Shown: positions 44,276 to 53,002 of the stretch, piece by piece
Position numbering within the stretch: position 1 is the stretch's first letter
Layout: the number at the start of each line of letters is the position of its first letter
NCBI GenBank assembly: GCA_964489055.1
Contig: CAZAXF010000010.1
Coordinates: 7,581-71,580, forward strand
Source of the DNA: 66-474 sp964489055
GTDB lineage: Bacteria > Pseudomonadota > Gammaproteobacteria > Xanthomonadales > Rhodanobacteraceae
DNA length: 64,000 bases
Reading direction: 5' to 3'
The notes under the pieces: generated by a model
What the model was told of the DNA's origin: nothing
Database searches by the model: none
What the model saw: only the letters and a program-made list of their open reading frames with translations
Program-made: the position numbers and the translations under genes

Positions 44276-44833
44276 TTATGTGTTCTGGCCGTGTTCGGTG
44301 ATGGGCACGGCCAGGTAGTTCCAACCGTCGCGCGCGTCCAGAAGACGGTAATTGTTGTTTTCGAACTGCCCCGGAAAGAACACGAGTAACCGGCCGCGGA
44401 TGTCGCGTTCGACCAGCTTCAGTAGATGCGACACGTGGCAAAAGCCGAACAGCGCCCCTACGCCATAGAGCGCAACGACCGAACTTTCATCAACTTCAGG
44501 GGAGAGGAGGACCTTCCGGATGTCCGCCGCCACATCCGCAGTGAATTCCGACTCGAGCTTCAACTGGAGGTCCTCGGGAGACTCGAAATATGCATCCCGA
44601 TATTCGTCACTTGCCATCCACCGGGCGAACGAGTCGGTCACATCCACGGCATGCCAGTCGTGACCAGCGTGTTCGGTTGCCGTCTCGAAGGCAAGCATGC
44701 GCTCCCGCAGCGAACGCTCGAGATCCTTGTCGTACACCAGCATCACGACGCGTTGGGCGCCTGAAACCGTTCGCTGCCACGGCATTCCGATGTGTCGACG
44801 ATAACGATCGACGAGGTTTTCAAATCGCGACAT
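44276..44833 (-). CDS. brxB: BREX protein BrxB (DUF1788)
   Basis: This 185-residue BrxB/DUF1788 protein shows the typical pattern: FENLVDRYRR at the start, PWQRTVSGAQRVVMLVYDKD, then FGFCHVSHLLKLVERDIRGR and LVFFPGQFENNNYRLLDARD, WNYLAVPI at the end. The fold is thought to resemble a small P-loop-like domain without an ATP site; biochemical role unknown. It overlaps the upstream gene by 14 bp and is 11 bp from brxC. Confidence 0.9.
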   Translation of the reverse strand: MSRFENLVDRYRRHIGMPWQRTVSGAQRVVMLVYDKDLERSLRERMLAFETATEHAGHDWHAVDVTDSFARWMASDEYRDAYFESPEDLQLKLESEFTADVAADIRKVLLSPEVDESSVVALYGVGALFGFCHVSHLLKLVERDIRGRLLVFFPGQFENNNYRLLDARDGWNYLAVPITEHGQNT

Positions 44834-45641
44834 CAGAACGCCTCCGTCGTGGCTGCGGGTCCAGTCTTTCCAGGTTCAAGTCGACCACATCCGCTGCAAT
44901 CCGCAGATCGAGCAGACCCGCCCGTTTGGCCTCGAACGCCAGATCCCGTGCACGAGCCGGCAGGCAATCCAAGACCCTGAACCAGCCGGACGCAAACAGG
45001 CCCGGGCCGCGGAAGCCCGCCAGGTACGCCAGATACAAAGCAAAAGTCGCGCCATGAACGGTCGGCTGGACCAGACAACGGCGCTTGAAAGTGCGTCCAG
45101 TCAGATGACCAGATTGTGCCCACGAGCTGGCCGTGTTCCGGACCACCTTGTCCAGTACATCCGCATTGAAACGATCTCCGGCGACGCGTTGCAGCGCCGT
45201 ACGGATCGTGTCGCGCTGGAGTTCCTCACCAGCGGCAAGGCCAATCACGGGTGGTGCGGTTGCACGCAGCAGAGGATCGCGAGCCAGTGCGAGCAGCAGC
45301 GCCAGCAACCCGTGGGCGCCAATGTCCAAGTCCCAAAGGCGTCTGAACACCCGAAACAACGCCACGGTCGGATCAAGGATGTAGAGCTCACTCAGTCGCT
45401 GTGCGCTCAGCCGCCGGTTCGATGCCGTTGTTTTTCCAAGGCAATTGGCTTCAACAACCGCCTCTATATATTGTTCATGTGTCGCGGTCGATGCGGCGGC
45501 GGCGATTACCACGCACAGGTCTGCCAGCATGAGAGTGCGACTCGAATGCGCTCCTCTGGCGCCGACCTTAAAGCCGATCGGGTCGGGCAAACCGTTTTCC
45601 GCCGGTGCAAACTGGAACTCGAGGTTGAGGTTGTGCGGCAT
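44820..45641 (-). CDS. BrxA-position protein (DUF1819-like role), first gene of the BREX operon
   Basis: This protein of about 273 residues occupies the brxA position directly before brxB and is all-helical. Features: FFAP-like N-terminus (LNLEFQFAPAENGLPDPIGF), a HEQYIEAVVEAN segment, SAQRLSELYILDPTVALFRV, and a basic C-terminal tail (PQPRRRRSDVAI). Classic BrxA (DUF1819) is about 200 residues with a winged helix, and direct similarity is weak here, so this is either a divergent BrxA or a functional replacement. The frame opens at 45671, but that start lies inside an operator palindrome. The ATG at 45641, 28 bp after the -10, is preferred. Confidence 0.7.
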   Translation of the reverse strand: MPHNLNLEFQFAPAENGLPDPIGFKVGARGAHSSRTLMLADLCVVIAAAASTATHEQYIEAVVEANCLGKTTASNRRLSAQRLSELYILDPTVALFRVFRRLWDLDIGAHGLLALLLALARDPLLRATAPPVIGLAAGEELQRDTIRTALQRVAGDRFNADVLDKVVRNTASSWAQSGHLTGRTFKRRCLVQPTVHGATFALYLAYLAGFRGPGLFASGWFRVLDCLPARARDLAFEAKRAGLLDLRIAADVVDLNLERLDPQPRRRRSDVAI

Positions 45642-45648
45642 GAGGTTT

Positions 45649-45725
45649 CGCCGGCAAACATGCCGGCGCATCCTACGACTCGTGGATAAGCCGTGTCAAG
45701 TTGTTCGCCGGCAAACTTGCCGGCG
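45649..45725 (-). promoter_or_regulatory. BREX operon promoter flanked by two palindromic operators
   Basis: On the minus strand TTGACA (45699-45694), an 18-bp spacer and TAGGAT (45675-45670) form a strong sigma-70 promoter 28 bp before the first ATG. Palindrome 1, TTCGCCGGCAA-AC-TTGCCGGCGAA (45704-45727), has 11-bp arms and lies just upstream of the -35. Palindrome 2, CGCCGGCA-AACA-TGCCGGCG (45649-45668), has 8-bp arms and covers the start point. The pair differs by one base over the inner 20 bp. A dimeric repressor bound to both would shut the promoter. The regulator is not identified. Confidence 0.82.
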
Positions 45726-45727
45726 AA

Positions 45728-46198
45728 TTCGAGTTATCGAGCACCCTAGCGCGTGCAGACACCTGCAATTTCCATCAAAGCGGTCCCACGTCGCTTACTA
45801 GACGTTGTCGATGCCCGGCGCGTCAGCAGGCAGCCCGACTCACGGCTCGCTGCTTGTGGCTACGCGCGGCGGCCAGGAAATCCCGAGCCCTGCGGCATTG
45901 CTTCGGTCCAACACACGATCCTTATGCCGTCGAGCGTGCTTGGAACAAGCTTTGCACCCACGGAGGCGGCTACTCTTCCACCCATGCACTAAAGCGCTTC
46001 TCCGTGCCTTCTTCCGGCGTGCCACGTCCGCTGACGTCCAGCCGCGATCGTCTGGAGCAGCCTGTTGAGCGACTGTGCTTGTTTCTCTCCGTCGAGCCGC
46101 CGCCCCCGCGCCTCAGGTGAGTAGCGCGCGGCTGCGTTGATGCACCAATTCTTCTCGAAAGTTGGAGCCTCTGGAGGGGCGGAGCAGTTCAGAGCCCT
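45728..46198. other. Intergenic region upstream of the BREX promoter
   Basis: About 470 bp with no gene that can be supported. Short open frames exist on both strands, but composition and length give no backing. It may hold the remains of a gene that once flanked the BREX locus. Confidence 0.4.
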
Positions 46199-46978
46199 TC
46201 AATTCACACTGGTCGAGTCCCCGCCTGGATATGTACGACCTGGCGTATCCATGGCCCGCTGATAGACGGGTGACAAACGAAGGCTCTCGACCCAGCCCGG
46301 TCGCCCGCCGGGCTCTTGGAAATGCATGCTGTCCAAGGGGCAACGACGACGAGCAAGCTCTGGCTGCAAGGCCGTCGTAAGAGCACGCATTGCCCGTTCC
46401 CCGAAACCGTCCAGCGTCCCGAGCGCCACCATGGGCCGCTCGTGAGATTCTTCACCGTGCCCGCGCACCTTCGCGACATAGGCGGTCACAACGAAAACAA
46501 GCGGCGTCAGCGCGGCCTTCAGCGCCTCACGCAGCCAGTCTGGGACGGGTTCCAAGGGCGCTACGAGCAAGTCGCCTTCATGCTCAACCATGAATGTCTT
46601 GATTTGTGCCACCTTGCCCGTCAACAGGAGTTGGCGAACTTCTTCGGGATAAATCGCGCCCCGCTCATCGTTTGGATTGACCATCAGCGTGGCACCCAAG
46701 GTAGCCTCGAGGAACACACGTCCGGGGAGCTTGACCACCCGCCGCATTCCCGCGGCAGCAAACTCCGCTTTACCCCTGTCGGTGAAGAACGGCAAGAGCT
46801 GTTCGCCGGTTTCCGGGTGGTTGAACATCGTGAACCGGAGACTTCGCGTGACCGGATCGTCAATCGGCACATGCGAGTACACGTCCGACTTGAGCAGCGC
46901 GTGGAAGAACGCCGGCTCCAGCCGAGTGTCTTCTGCCGCACGTCGGATGAGGTCACTCAGCTTCGGCTTCTTTGCCAT
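46199..46978 (-). CDS. SseB-family protein
   Basis: This 259-residue protein has the SseB pattern: FFHALLKSDVYSHVPI, LRFTMFNHPETGEQLLPFFT as the first strand pair, then LEATLGATLMVNPNDERGAI and YPEEVRQLLLTG. The C-terminal part (LKAALTPLVFVVTAYVAKVR) is the SseB C-terminal domain. SseB of E. coli affects serine sensitivity and rhodanese activity. SseB-fold proteins also turn up in polymorphic toxin immunity and mobile loci. It stands alone, on the same strand as BREX but upstream of its promoter, so it is a separate transcript. Confidence 0.8.
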   Translation of the reverse strand: MAKKPKLSDLIRRAAEDTRLEPAFFHALLKSDVYSHVPIDDPVTRSLRFTMFNHPETGEQLLPFFTDRGKAEFAAAGMRRVVKLPGRVFLEATLGATLMVNPNDERGAIYPEEVRQLLLTGKVAQIKTFMVEHEGDLLVAPLEPVPDWLREALKAALTPLVFVVTAYVAKVRGHGEESHERPMVALGTLDGFGERAMRALTTALQPELARRRCPLDSMHFQEPGGRPGWVESLRLSPVYQRAMDTPGRTYPGGDSTSVN

Positions 46979-47110
46979 GGCAACCCCGTGCTAGGTCGAT
47001 CAGGTTCGGGCGTCGAACCAACCTACCGCACCAATTAAACGTGGCAACGCAAGTGTACCGACAGGGCGGCTCGGGAATGCCTCGGTCGACAGGTGTATGA
47101 CCATTGGACA

Positions 47111-47455
47111 CTATCTCTGCGCGCGCCTGCGTTTGAAGTCCTCGACATATTGGTCAATGAAGTCCGCCATCGGTCCGCGGAACCGGAGCGCTTCCCTGCT
47201 GATTGACAGGCCCAGCTCCCGGGCAATCGCTGTTGCGTACTTCACTTGTGCCTCGGAAGGCGGCCGAAGATCAGGATCGAGGCATTCGGAGATCCCAGCG
47301 GTTACGCACATGGCGAGCCGCTGCTGAAGTGCACCCATCGCACCAGGCTGGCCTGCCCTGCCAAGTTGGATCTGCCACGTCTCCAAGACCGAGTCATCGA
47401 CAGGTATGTCGATGGCAGTGGTGTCATCGAAGACGAGTTGGAAAGACATACGCAC
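47111..47455 (-). CDS. Hypothetical protein, divergent from the XRE regulator
   Basis: This 114-residue protein has a beta-strand-like N-terminus (MSFQLVFDDTTAIDIPVDDS) and a C-terminal half that looks helical and basic (SEAQVKYATAIARELGLSIS ... FIDQYVEDFKRRRAQR). The pattern RPPSEAQVKYATAIARELGL resembles the small BRCT/SAP-like helical segments seen at the ends of DNA-binding proteins, but no family can be named with confidence. Its promoter region (47456-47559) is shared with the XRE gene and contains a dyad, so the two are probably co-regulated. Confidence 0.6.
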   Translation of the reverse strand: MRMSFQLVFDDTTAIDIPVDDSVLETWQIQLGRAGQPGAMGALQQRLAMCVTAGISECLDPDLRPPSEAQVKYATAIARELGLSISREALRFRGPMADFIDQYVEDFKRRRAQR

Positions 47456-47490
47456 TCACCTGCCGACCGGTTTCCAAATGCCTATGCTAC

Positions 47491-47506
47491 GGAATACGTA
47501 GTATCC
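47491..47506. promoter_or_regulatory. Dyad in the divergent promoter region of the XRE gene
   Basis: GGAATACGTAGTATCC contains ATAC-GTA-GTAT, an inverted repeat with a 3-bp centre typical of XRE/Cro operators, 54 bp before the XRE start and 36 bp before the divergent ORF. Function inferred. Confidence 0.4.
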
Positions 47507-47559
47507 AATGCAAGGCAAAGTTACGAACCTCGTAGGGGATTCCTTACCCGGCTCGAACC

Positions 47560-47886
47560 GTGCCCCACAAACCCGCGCCCCAGGCAGTCCTTTCCGAGCG
47601 TCTCAGGGAAGCTCGCAAGCGGAAAGGGCTTTCGCAGCGCGAGCTTGGCATCGCTGCCGGATTGGATCAATTCGTGGCCAGCACGCGCGTCAACCGGTAT
47701 GAGCGGGGCGTTCACCAGCCTGACTCCCTGACGGTCCAGCGCCTCGCGGAAGCGTTGGACGTCCCCGTCGCCTTTCTGTATGCCCGCGATGAACGTCTGG
47801 CGCGACTGATCCGGACGTTCACCTTATTGCCCGCGAAGGCTCAGGAACGCCTCGTTTCCGAAGTGGAACGTCGAACACAGCGATGA
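47560..47886 (+). CDS. XRE-family transcriptional regulator
   Basis: This 108-residue XRE/Cro-type regulator has a helix-turn-helix in residues 12-68: LREARKRKGLSQRELGIAAG, then RVNRYERGVHQPDSLTVQRL and AEALDVPVAFLYARDE. The start is GTG at 47560. A short helical dimerisation tail (LIRTFTLLPAKAQERLVSEV) follows. It is divergent from a 114-residue hypothetical gene with a dyad between them, so it probably controls itself and that gene. It could also be the missing repressor of the BREX promoter 2 kb away, but the two operator types differ. Confidence 0.88.
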   Translation: MPHKPAPQAVLSERLREARKRKGLSQRELGIAAGLDQFVASTRVNRYERGVHQPDSLTVQRLAEALDVPVAFLYARDERLARLIRTFTLLPAKAQERLVSEVERRTQR

Positions 47887-48274
47887 CGGTCTCGATAGCG
47901 ATATGGCAGCTGGCCAAATGCCGCAGACACTTCCACGCAAGTCCATCATCGGACCTGATTAGGGCTGTCCCTCAGCCACACTGGCGATGCAAAGCGCCCT
48001 TGACCCCAGTCATTCCGGGGCCATCGCCGGTTTCATCGGCGATGGGACCCGCAATTCAGCTCCAGGCAGTCGATGCGAAGAGCTGGATTCCGGGTTCTCC
48101 CTCCGGGAGCCCCGGAATGACGAGCTTGGTGAATGTTATGCCAACACCCACTGACTGAGGAACAGCCGGAATCAAATCATCAGAAAAAGAAGTGTCGCGA
48201 CGCAGCCAAGAAAATAATGCGGATTTCAAGCAAAAAGCTGTTGCGCTGGCGAGCCTCGAGGGTGTGGTGTAGGT
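47887..48274. other. Intergenic, REP-like repeat region
   Basis: About 390 bp without a supported gene. It includes a hairpin around CATCGCCGGTTTCATCGGCGATG (48021-48043, given as two paired arms CATCGCCG/CGGCGATG) and the dispersed repeat annotated at 48073. The sequence becomes AT-rich after 48170, towards the transposition operon. Confidence 0.5.
48073..48125. repeat. Dispersed REP-like repeat, copy A
   Basis: GAAGAGCTGGATTCCGGGTT, a CTCCGGGAG hairpin core and CCCGGAATGACGAG. The outer parts GGATTCCGGG and CCGGAATGACG recur at 63838-63898 with a different core hairpin, and a part (GTCCGGAATGACGAGTTTGG) lies at 12576-12595. Such elements are common between genes in Xanthomonadales. Confidence 0.65.
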
Positions 48275-48481
48275 TCAGCACTGTTTCTTATGAGCGTTCA
48301 ATCTCGCGATTCGCATGTTAATCGCGACATCCACAAATTCGGATGGATTCTCGTCGGCGGTCAAGCGAAGCCTCCGTGCTTCGCACAATTCATAAGGAAC
48401 GGAGCAAAGAGGTGGAATTCTATCAACTCCAAATACCACCCAATCACCGAGCATCATTGATGATACCTTGATCGGATTCAT
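48275..48481 (-). CDS. Small protein after the tniQ-like gene, possible extra transposition gene
   Basis: A 68-residue product from the ATG at 48481 (MNPIKVSSMMLGDWVVFG); a TTG at 48511 would add 10 residues and overlap the tniQ stop by 4 bp. No family was recognised. It lies in the position of tniE in Tn6022-like operons but is far shorter, so it may be a truncated or unrelated gene. The sequence is less GC-rich than most of the window, like the end of tniQ. Confidence 0.45.
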   Translation of the reverse strand: MNPIKVSSMMLGDWVVFGVDRIPPLCSVPYELCEARRLRLTADENPSEFVDVAINMRIARLNAHKKQC

Positions 48482-48507
48482 ATTCCTGCAAAAATTGTTA
48501 CCGTTAA

Positions 48508-50046
48508 TCAACGAGGTTCGCTCCTCTCCTCCTCGCGAAGTGATCTCATTGCACTTGTCTTGTCGGCTATCCAGTCATGGAGCGCCGCATCTCCGAGACA
48601 TGTGACGTCTGCGATCAGTGCGGATGCATCCAGACGCAAAACAGCAACATCATTCCGCCCTCCGCGGAAACGCAAACCGAACTTGGGTGGCATCATGAAT
48701 ATATCAGATCGACTCTCCCAATTGTGAAGTATGCTTAATGCTGGAAAAGCACAACCAGTTTTCAACCAGAGCCTGCGACAACGATGCGCAACGATCATGC
48801 AAGCGTGCAAGCGGCTTCGCTCAGCCACATAATAAAGCAAACTTGACGAAGGTCCAATGGCCATGTGACCCAACGCTTTAGCACACACTTTGGGGTTATA
48901 CACGCAATTTGTGAAACGCGATGCGCTTTGCAAGCGCCACAGCCAGAAACCAACGGCAATCGGACAACAATCGAGTATGTGCCATTGCCACCCCAGAAGA
49001 TCGTTTTCAAGCGATTTGCCAGTGATTCGGGGAGGAACGTCAAGGCAAACGTGGTGCTTCGCCCCAACCTGTCGCAGGAAGCAGGACGCGACACGCATGA
49101 TCGTCCGGTGATAAAGTCTCGAAGCCGCTCGCTCTTCTGCATGAGCGCCTTCTTTCCATGGATCCCAGCCAAGTTTTTCTACCACAGTTCGCTTGATCCC
49201 AAGTTCATCTAGTCCGGTGACCGAGTGTATCGATCGAGAAATAACAACTTCCTCCGGATCCATGCTCGCCAGCCGCGTGACAAACCCTTTTGTCTTGCAC
49301 TTTCTGAACCAGAATGGAACGTCAGCGACGCTACTTGTGAATGCTGCCAGCGCCAAGAATCTTGGTCCCGAATCTGTAGCGGCCGCATCCGGGTCCCTCA
49401 TTTGATTTACTATCGCCCCCGACCCGCCTGGCATGGCGTGCAGGCGCCGCAACCACTTCCGGCATTCCGAAGTGGCGTGGGCGTAGCGCTCGCTAAACGA
49501 GTCTTCGAAGCCGAATCGGATTCCGTCAGCGTGGAGCAGGTCACAGCCACAGTGTGTGCAGGTGAACGCCCTCTGCCGATTCGCTGAGATGTAGTCCAAT
49601 TCGTGACCACATGCGGGGCAAACGCTCCGAAGCAGCCGCTTGTGAATCGGGCAGCGAGTGACAGCCAAGTGCTGATGAAAGCGTAGGTGCACGCCTAAAG
49701 CAATGCACGAGTCACAGACGCGCAAATAACGCGACCTCCATCGTGTTGGGACTTCGGCCTCTTCCCAGAGAACCCTGATACTCAGCGCCTTGAACAACGT
49801 AAGTCCATGAATAGACGACGCCACCGTAACCTGACGTAAATAACGCGTCCAATTGGCTGGTGGAGCGTAGGCGAGTTGTGTGGGCGTCACGAACTGCTTG
49901 CCGTCCTTAGCCCTACATTGACGCAGCAGATCAGCTGGGCCAGTTGCAGCGAACCAGGCGAATTTGTTCCACAGCGCATACAACGACTCACCCGGAAGCA
50001 GGGCGTCGTCGCGCCACGGGAATAGCGTACCCGGCGTGGCACTCAT
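48508..50046 (-). CDS. TniQ/TnsD-family transposon target-selection protein
   Basis: This 512-residue protein has an N-terminal TniQ region (LFPWRDDALLPGESLYALWN) followed by zinc-binding motifs CDSC (111-114), CPIH (132-135), CPAC (143-146) and CTHC (163-166) of the TnsD/TniQ type. Its length is close to TnsD of Tn7 (508) and longer than short TniQ proteins. TniQ/TnsD proteins bind target DNA and recruit the TnsC ATPase. It overlaps the tniB-like gene by 4 bp. Coding sequence is less GC-rich than the BREX genes, a sign of separate origin. Confidence 0.85.
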   Translation of the reverse strand: MSATPGTLFPWRDDALLPGESLYALWNKFAWFAATGPADLLRQCRAKDGKQFVTPTQLAYAPPANWTRYLRQVTVASSIHGLTLFKALSIRVLWEEAEVPTRWRSRYLRVCDSCIALGVHLRFHQHLAVTRCPIHKRLLRSVCPACGHELDYISANRQRAFTCTHCGCDLLHADGIRFGFEDSFSERYAHATSECRKWLRRLHAMPGGSGAIVNQMRDPDAAATDSGPRFLALAAFTSSVADVPFWFRKCKTKGFVTRLASMDPEEVVISRSIHSVTGLDELGIKRTVVEKLGWDPWKEGAHAEERAASRLYHRTIMRVASCFLRQVGAKHHVCLDVPPRITGKSLENDLLGWQWHILDCCPIAVGFWLWRLQSASRFTNCVYNPKVCAKALGHMAIGPSSSLLYYVAERSRLHACMIVAHRCRRLWLKTGCAFPALSILHNWESRSDIFMMPPKFGLRFRGGRNDVAVLRLDASALIADVTCLGDAALHDWIADKTSAMRSLREEERSEPR

Positions 50047-50993
50047 ATGGGCTGGGCGCCGAGCGCACTTTGCAGCGCCTTCGCGATGACACCCGAAGGA
50101 ATTTCAAAGGCAATCGAATCCTTGTGTTTGAGTAGGATGCAAAGATTCGCCATGAAGTCTGCCACGATTTCCATCGAGATCCCTTTCCTAAGCTCCGATA
50201 AGGGAACGGCGGTAGTAAAGGCCTCCCAGAAAGACGGGCTCAACTGCAAGAAGCGGAAGCCGTTATTGTAGGCAAGCGGAAACAGCAGCTCCGTATACGT
50301 CCAGCCACTTCCGTCAGGAAATTCGGACTTTTCATCCATAACCACACAGATCACGTCGACGTCCACGTTTGTCCGTAATCCCCTGAACTCAGGAGTGTAG
50401 GCCATGAAGCGCTTTGCCAAGTCAGAACGAGCGTCTTGCTCCAGTTGCTCCTTGCGCTTGAGTAGTTCGCGCTGCCCAAACAATACAGTTGTTACCTTAA
50501 CTCCATGTCTGACCTGATTATTGATCACAGCTTTGTACCACCCGAATTCAGCGTTGGTTATCTCCTGCGCCTCGTCGATGATGATGAATAAGTGCTTGGC
50601 CCGCCCCGAAAGCCCGAGCAATGCACGTTGCACCTGATCTCGTTTTCCGCTGAGAGCGCGGTCGATTTTCGGCGCGTAGTCAATCGCCTTGAGAATGCCC
50701 ATCAGAATTCGACCTTCGGCTGGCTGCTTGTCCTCGACCGCCTCGAGGAGCAACACACCCGCCTTCGGAAAGCGGTCGTAAACAGCTCGGGTGATTGCCT
50801 TGATGCATGTAGATTTTCCGACGAGCGGATCGGCCCAGAATGCGACCGAAGCCCTACCCTTACGCGCGAGGCGCATCACGCGTGCTATGGCGTCCTGAAC
50901 AGCGCGAGTCGGCCAGACTGCGGTTTCCGTAATAACGGGATGCTCATCCCAAAAGCGTGCGCGTGCGGCCAGCAATGGGCTTGTGTCTGTCAT
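50043..50993 (-). CDS. TniB/TnsC-type AAA+ ATPase
   Basis: This 316-residue ATP-dependent transposition regulator links target selector and transposase. Walker A is WADPLVGKST (53-62) and Walker B is LFIIIDEAQEI (135-145). A sensor-type segment GVKVTTVLFGQRELLKRKEQ follows. The C-terminal part is that of TniB/TnsC. It overlaps the tniA-like gene by 4 bp and the tniQ-like gene by 4 bp. The lysine and acidic residues needed for ATP use are all present. Confidence 0.92.
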   Translation of the reverse strand: MTDTSPLLAARARFWDEHPVITETAVWPTRAVQDAIARVMRLARKGRASVAFWADPLVGKSTCIKAITRAVYDRFPKAGVLLLEAVEDKQPAEGRILMGILKAIDYAPKIDRALSGKRDQVQRALLGLSGRAKHLFIIIDEAQEITNAEFGWYKAVINNQVRHGVKVTTVLFGQRELLKRKEQLEQDARSDLAKRFMAYTPEFRGLRTNVDVDVICVVMDEKSEFPDGSGWTYTELLFPLAYNNGFRFLQLSPSFWEAFTTAVPLSELRKGISMEIVADFMANLCILLKHKDSIAFEIPSGVIAKALQSALGAQPI

Positions 50994-53002
50994 GCGTCTG
51001 ACCCTCCAAATGCCATCAGTTCGTATTCCAGATACTCATCGGCAGATTCGTGTGCCGGCCGACTGGGGATCGGTGTGCCCGCGATCGACGCGGCCGTATC
51101 GAGTGCAGGCAGCGGGCCACCGGTGGGAGATGGAACGAAAGCAGCGCCCATACAGGTCGCCTGCTGCTCCGTCGCAACGATGGCCAAATCACGCTGCGGT
51201 ACCGAGGGTCGCGATGGTGCTGGGCTACCCACTGCCGCCTTGATGGCCTCGAGAAACTTGTGGACCGGGTCCTCCATATACGAAACCTTGAGCCGTCCCA
51301 ATTTGAGCAAGAAGTTGATATGTCTCCGCATGTCGCTTGAGTGCTCGCTTTGACGCCAGCGTCCCATCACAGTCGCCGTATCAATCAGCGTGCCGGATGG
51401 GGTGAAAACGGCGATGCGCCGTATGGCATTGCGCGTAACATGTGCCACCGCCTGGGTGCCAAGCAATGACCAGTCGTACGCCAGGCGCGGGCCGGTGTAC
51501 GCTTCCTGCAGGAAGGTGAAGTACGGGCGTCGGCCACTTTTCCGATCACCACGGATGACCACTGGATGGAACGATACGTCCAGGTCCGCGACACCAGGCG
51601 GCACCGGGGGCAGCATGGGGAAGATGATGCCCTTCCTGTCCACGTCATGCCAAGCAGCTTCGAGCCGTGCCAACGGGAAAGACCCAAAATTCGATTTAGA
51701 TGCGGCACCATTGTGATCAAGGATCACGCTCTCAATGAACCCGAGGATCTGCTGTATCGACAATTTCGTGGCGACGGCGACCTTGTCTGGATTTTGTCGC
51801 ATGGGATCCTGCGGAGACGTTCCGGTCGTACTTTGGATACGCCGAAAACCAGCCTTTTCAAGCAAGCCAAAAATATTTTCGATGGTGGGGCGGCGTTCGA
51901 AACGATGCACCGGTCCGAAATTGATGTCGCACCCGATAAGATCGCGTACGCGGCCGGTGACTTCCTTCGCCACGTGGATCAACGCTCTGTCTACCAGCAG
52001 CTGATTCCAGCCACAGCGCGTGAATGGGCCACCCAGCTCGCTTGGGAGTGCCTTTCCGAATTCGAGCTCAAAACCGTCCACGAAAACAGATGGCTTCGCG
52101 TTGCCGACCGCGCAGTTGATCGCGTCGAGGAGGTCTTCCGAGTTGGCCTCCGACCGGAAAAGAACCTTGTAGCCAAGTATCAGCGCCAAAAACCGATCCA
52201 CGACGACGATGATGGTGATGCGCTCGACGGGCAACCAGCGCGTCCCCTCGGGAGTCGGAATCCCGACCGACCCCATAAATTGGCAGTGGTGCTCATCAAT
52301 TTCGACGATATCGAACGGTCGTGTCGCGACCAAACGACTGGGGTGGCCCGTGCCCGTGTGCGACCGCGCTTTTGCGCGCTGGCCGAATTGCGTGGCAACG
52401 ATGTCATCGTAGTGGGCGTCGAGGAAATGGTTTACGAATCGCCGTATCGACTCGTATCCGAACTGCCTCGTGCATAGCGGCCACTCGTGTTCTTCGACGC
52501 CGTGATCCCTGCATAGCTGGATGAACTTCTGATGCGCCGATTTGACCCGCAGGCGGGCCTCGTGGCCGGGTTCGCGCTTAGCGTTGGCGAACAGGTATGC
52601 CCCGAATTCCTCAGCGAGATTTGCATGAGAAGAAAGAAACTGGGTCAGGGCGCCAGTCAACCCCGCTCGCTTGCCCGGCCCGCACGCTTCAAGTGCCTTG
52701 TGACGAGTAGGCGCGTGCACGCGCATTCCTCGGCAAAGACCCGCCCATCCAAAAAGGCGTCCGCTTGCGTCCGTTGTAATACAACGGCGGAACGCCCGTA
52801 GCAGGGTGGCGCGGTATATGCCCTCGTCAGTAAGCCGAACGTCAAACGGCTGGCCATCGATATAGGCTGTTACCGCGGACCTTAGCAGCGATATCCGTCG
52901 ACGTTCGGGGTGATCGAGCCCTTCGGTGCTGATTTCCGGCCAGCTCGAGTGATCAAGCCGATCCTGAGGCGCGGTCCGACGAGTCCAGGGGCGCGCCGTC
53001 AT
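50990..53002 (-). CDS. TniA/TnsB-type DDE transposase
   Basis: This 670-residue transposase has a Mu/TnsB-type integrase core. Catalytic residues are Asp236 (VEIDEHHC), Asp338 (LLVDRALIHV) and Glu375 (RPTIENIFGLLEK), with D-to-E spacing of 36 as in D,D-35-E enzymes. The N-terminal 220 residues are helical DNA-binding modules, and the C-terminus (after 440) has the Mu beta-barrel-like region and a tail that would bind the ATPase. It overlaps its neighbours by 4 bp on both sides. All catalytic residues are present, so the enzyme should be active. Confidence 0.93.
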   Translation of the reverse strand: MTARPWTRRTAPQDRLDHSSWPEISTEGLDHPERRRISLLRSAVTAYIDGQPFDVRLTDEGIYRATLLRAFRRCITTDASGRLFGWAGLCRGMRVHAPTRHKALEACGPGKRAGLTGALTQFLSSHANLAEEFGAYLFANAKREPGHEARLRVKSAHQKFIQLCRDHGVEEHEWPLCTRQFGYESIRRFVNHFLDAHYDDIVATQFGQRAKARSHTGTGHPSRLVATRPFDIVEIDEHHCQFMGSVGIPTPEGTRWLPVERITIIVVVDRFLALILGYKVLFRSEANSEDLLDAINCAVGNAKPSVFVDGFELEFGKALPSELGGPFTRCGWNQLLVDRALIHVAKEVTGRVRDLIGCDINFGPVHRFERRPTIENIFGLLEKAGFRRIQSTTGTSPQDPMRQNPDKVAVATKLSIQQILGFIESVILDHNGAASKSNFGSFPLARLEAAWHDVDRKGIIFPMLPPVPPGVADLDVSFHPVVIRGDRKSGRRPYFTFLQEAYTGPRLAYDWSLLGTQAVAHVTRNAIRRIAVFTPSGTLIDTATVMGRWRQSEHSSDMRRHINFLLKLGRLKVSYMEDPVHKFLEAIKAAVGSPAPSRPSVPQRDLAIVATEQQATCMGAAFVPSPTGGPLPALDTAASIAGTPIPSRPAHESADEYLEYELMAFGGSDA

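Noticed and set aside
45649..45727. CRISPR-like repeats
   Set aside because: Only two repeat units, each itself a palindrome, bracket a promoter; there is no array and no cas gene in the window.
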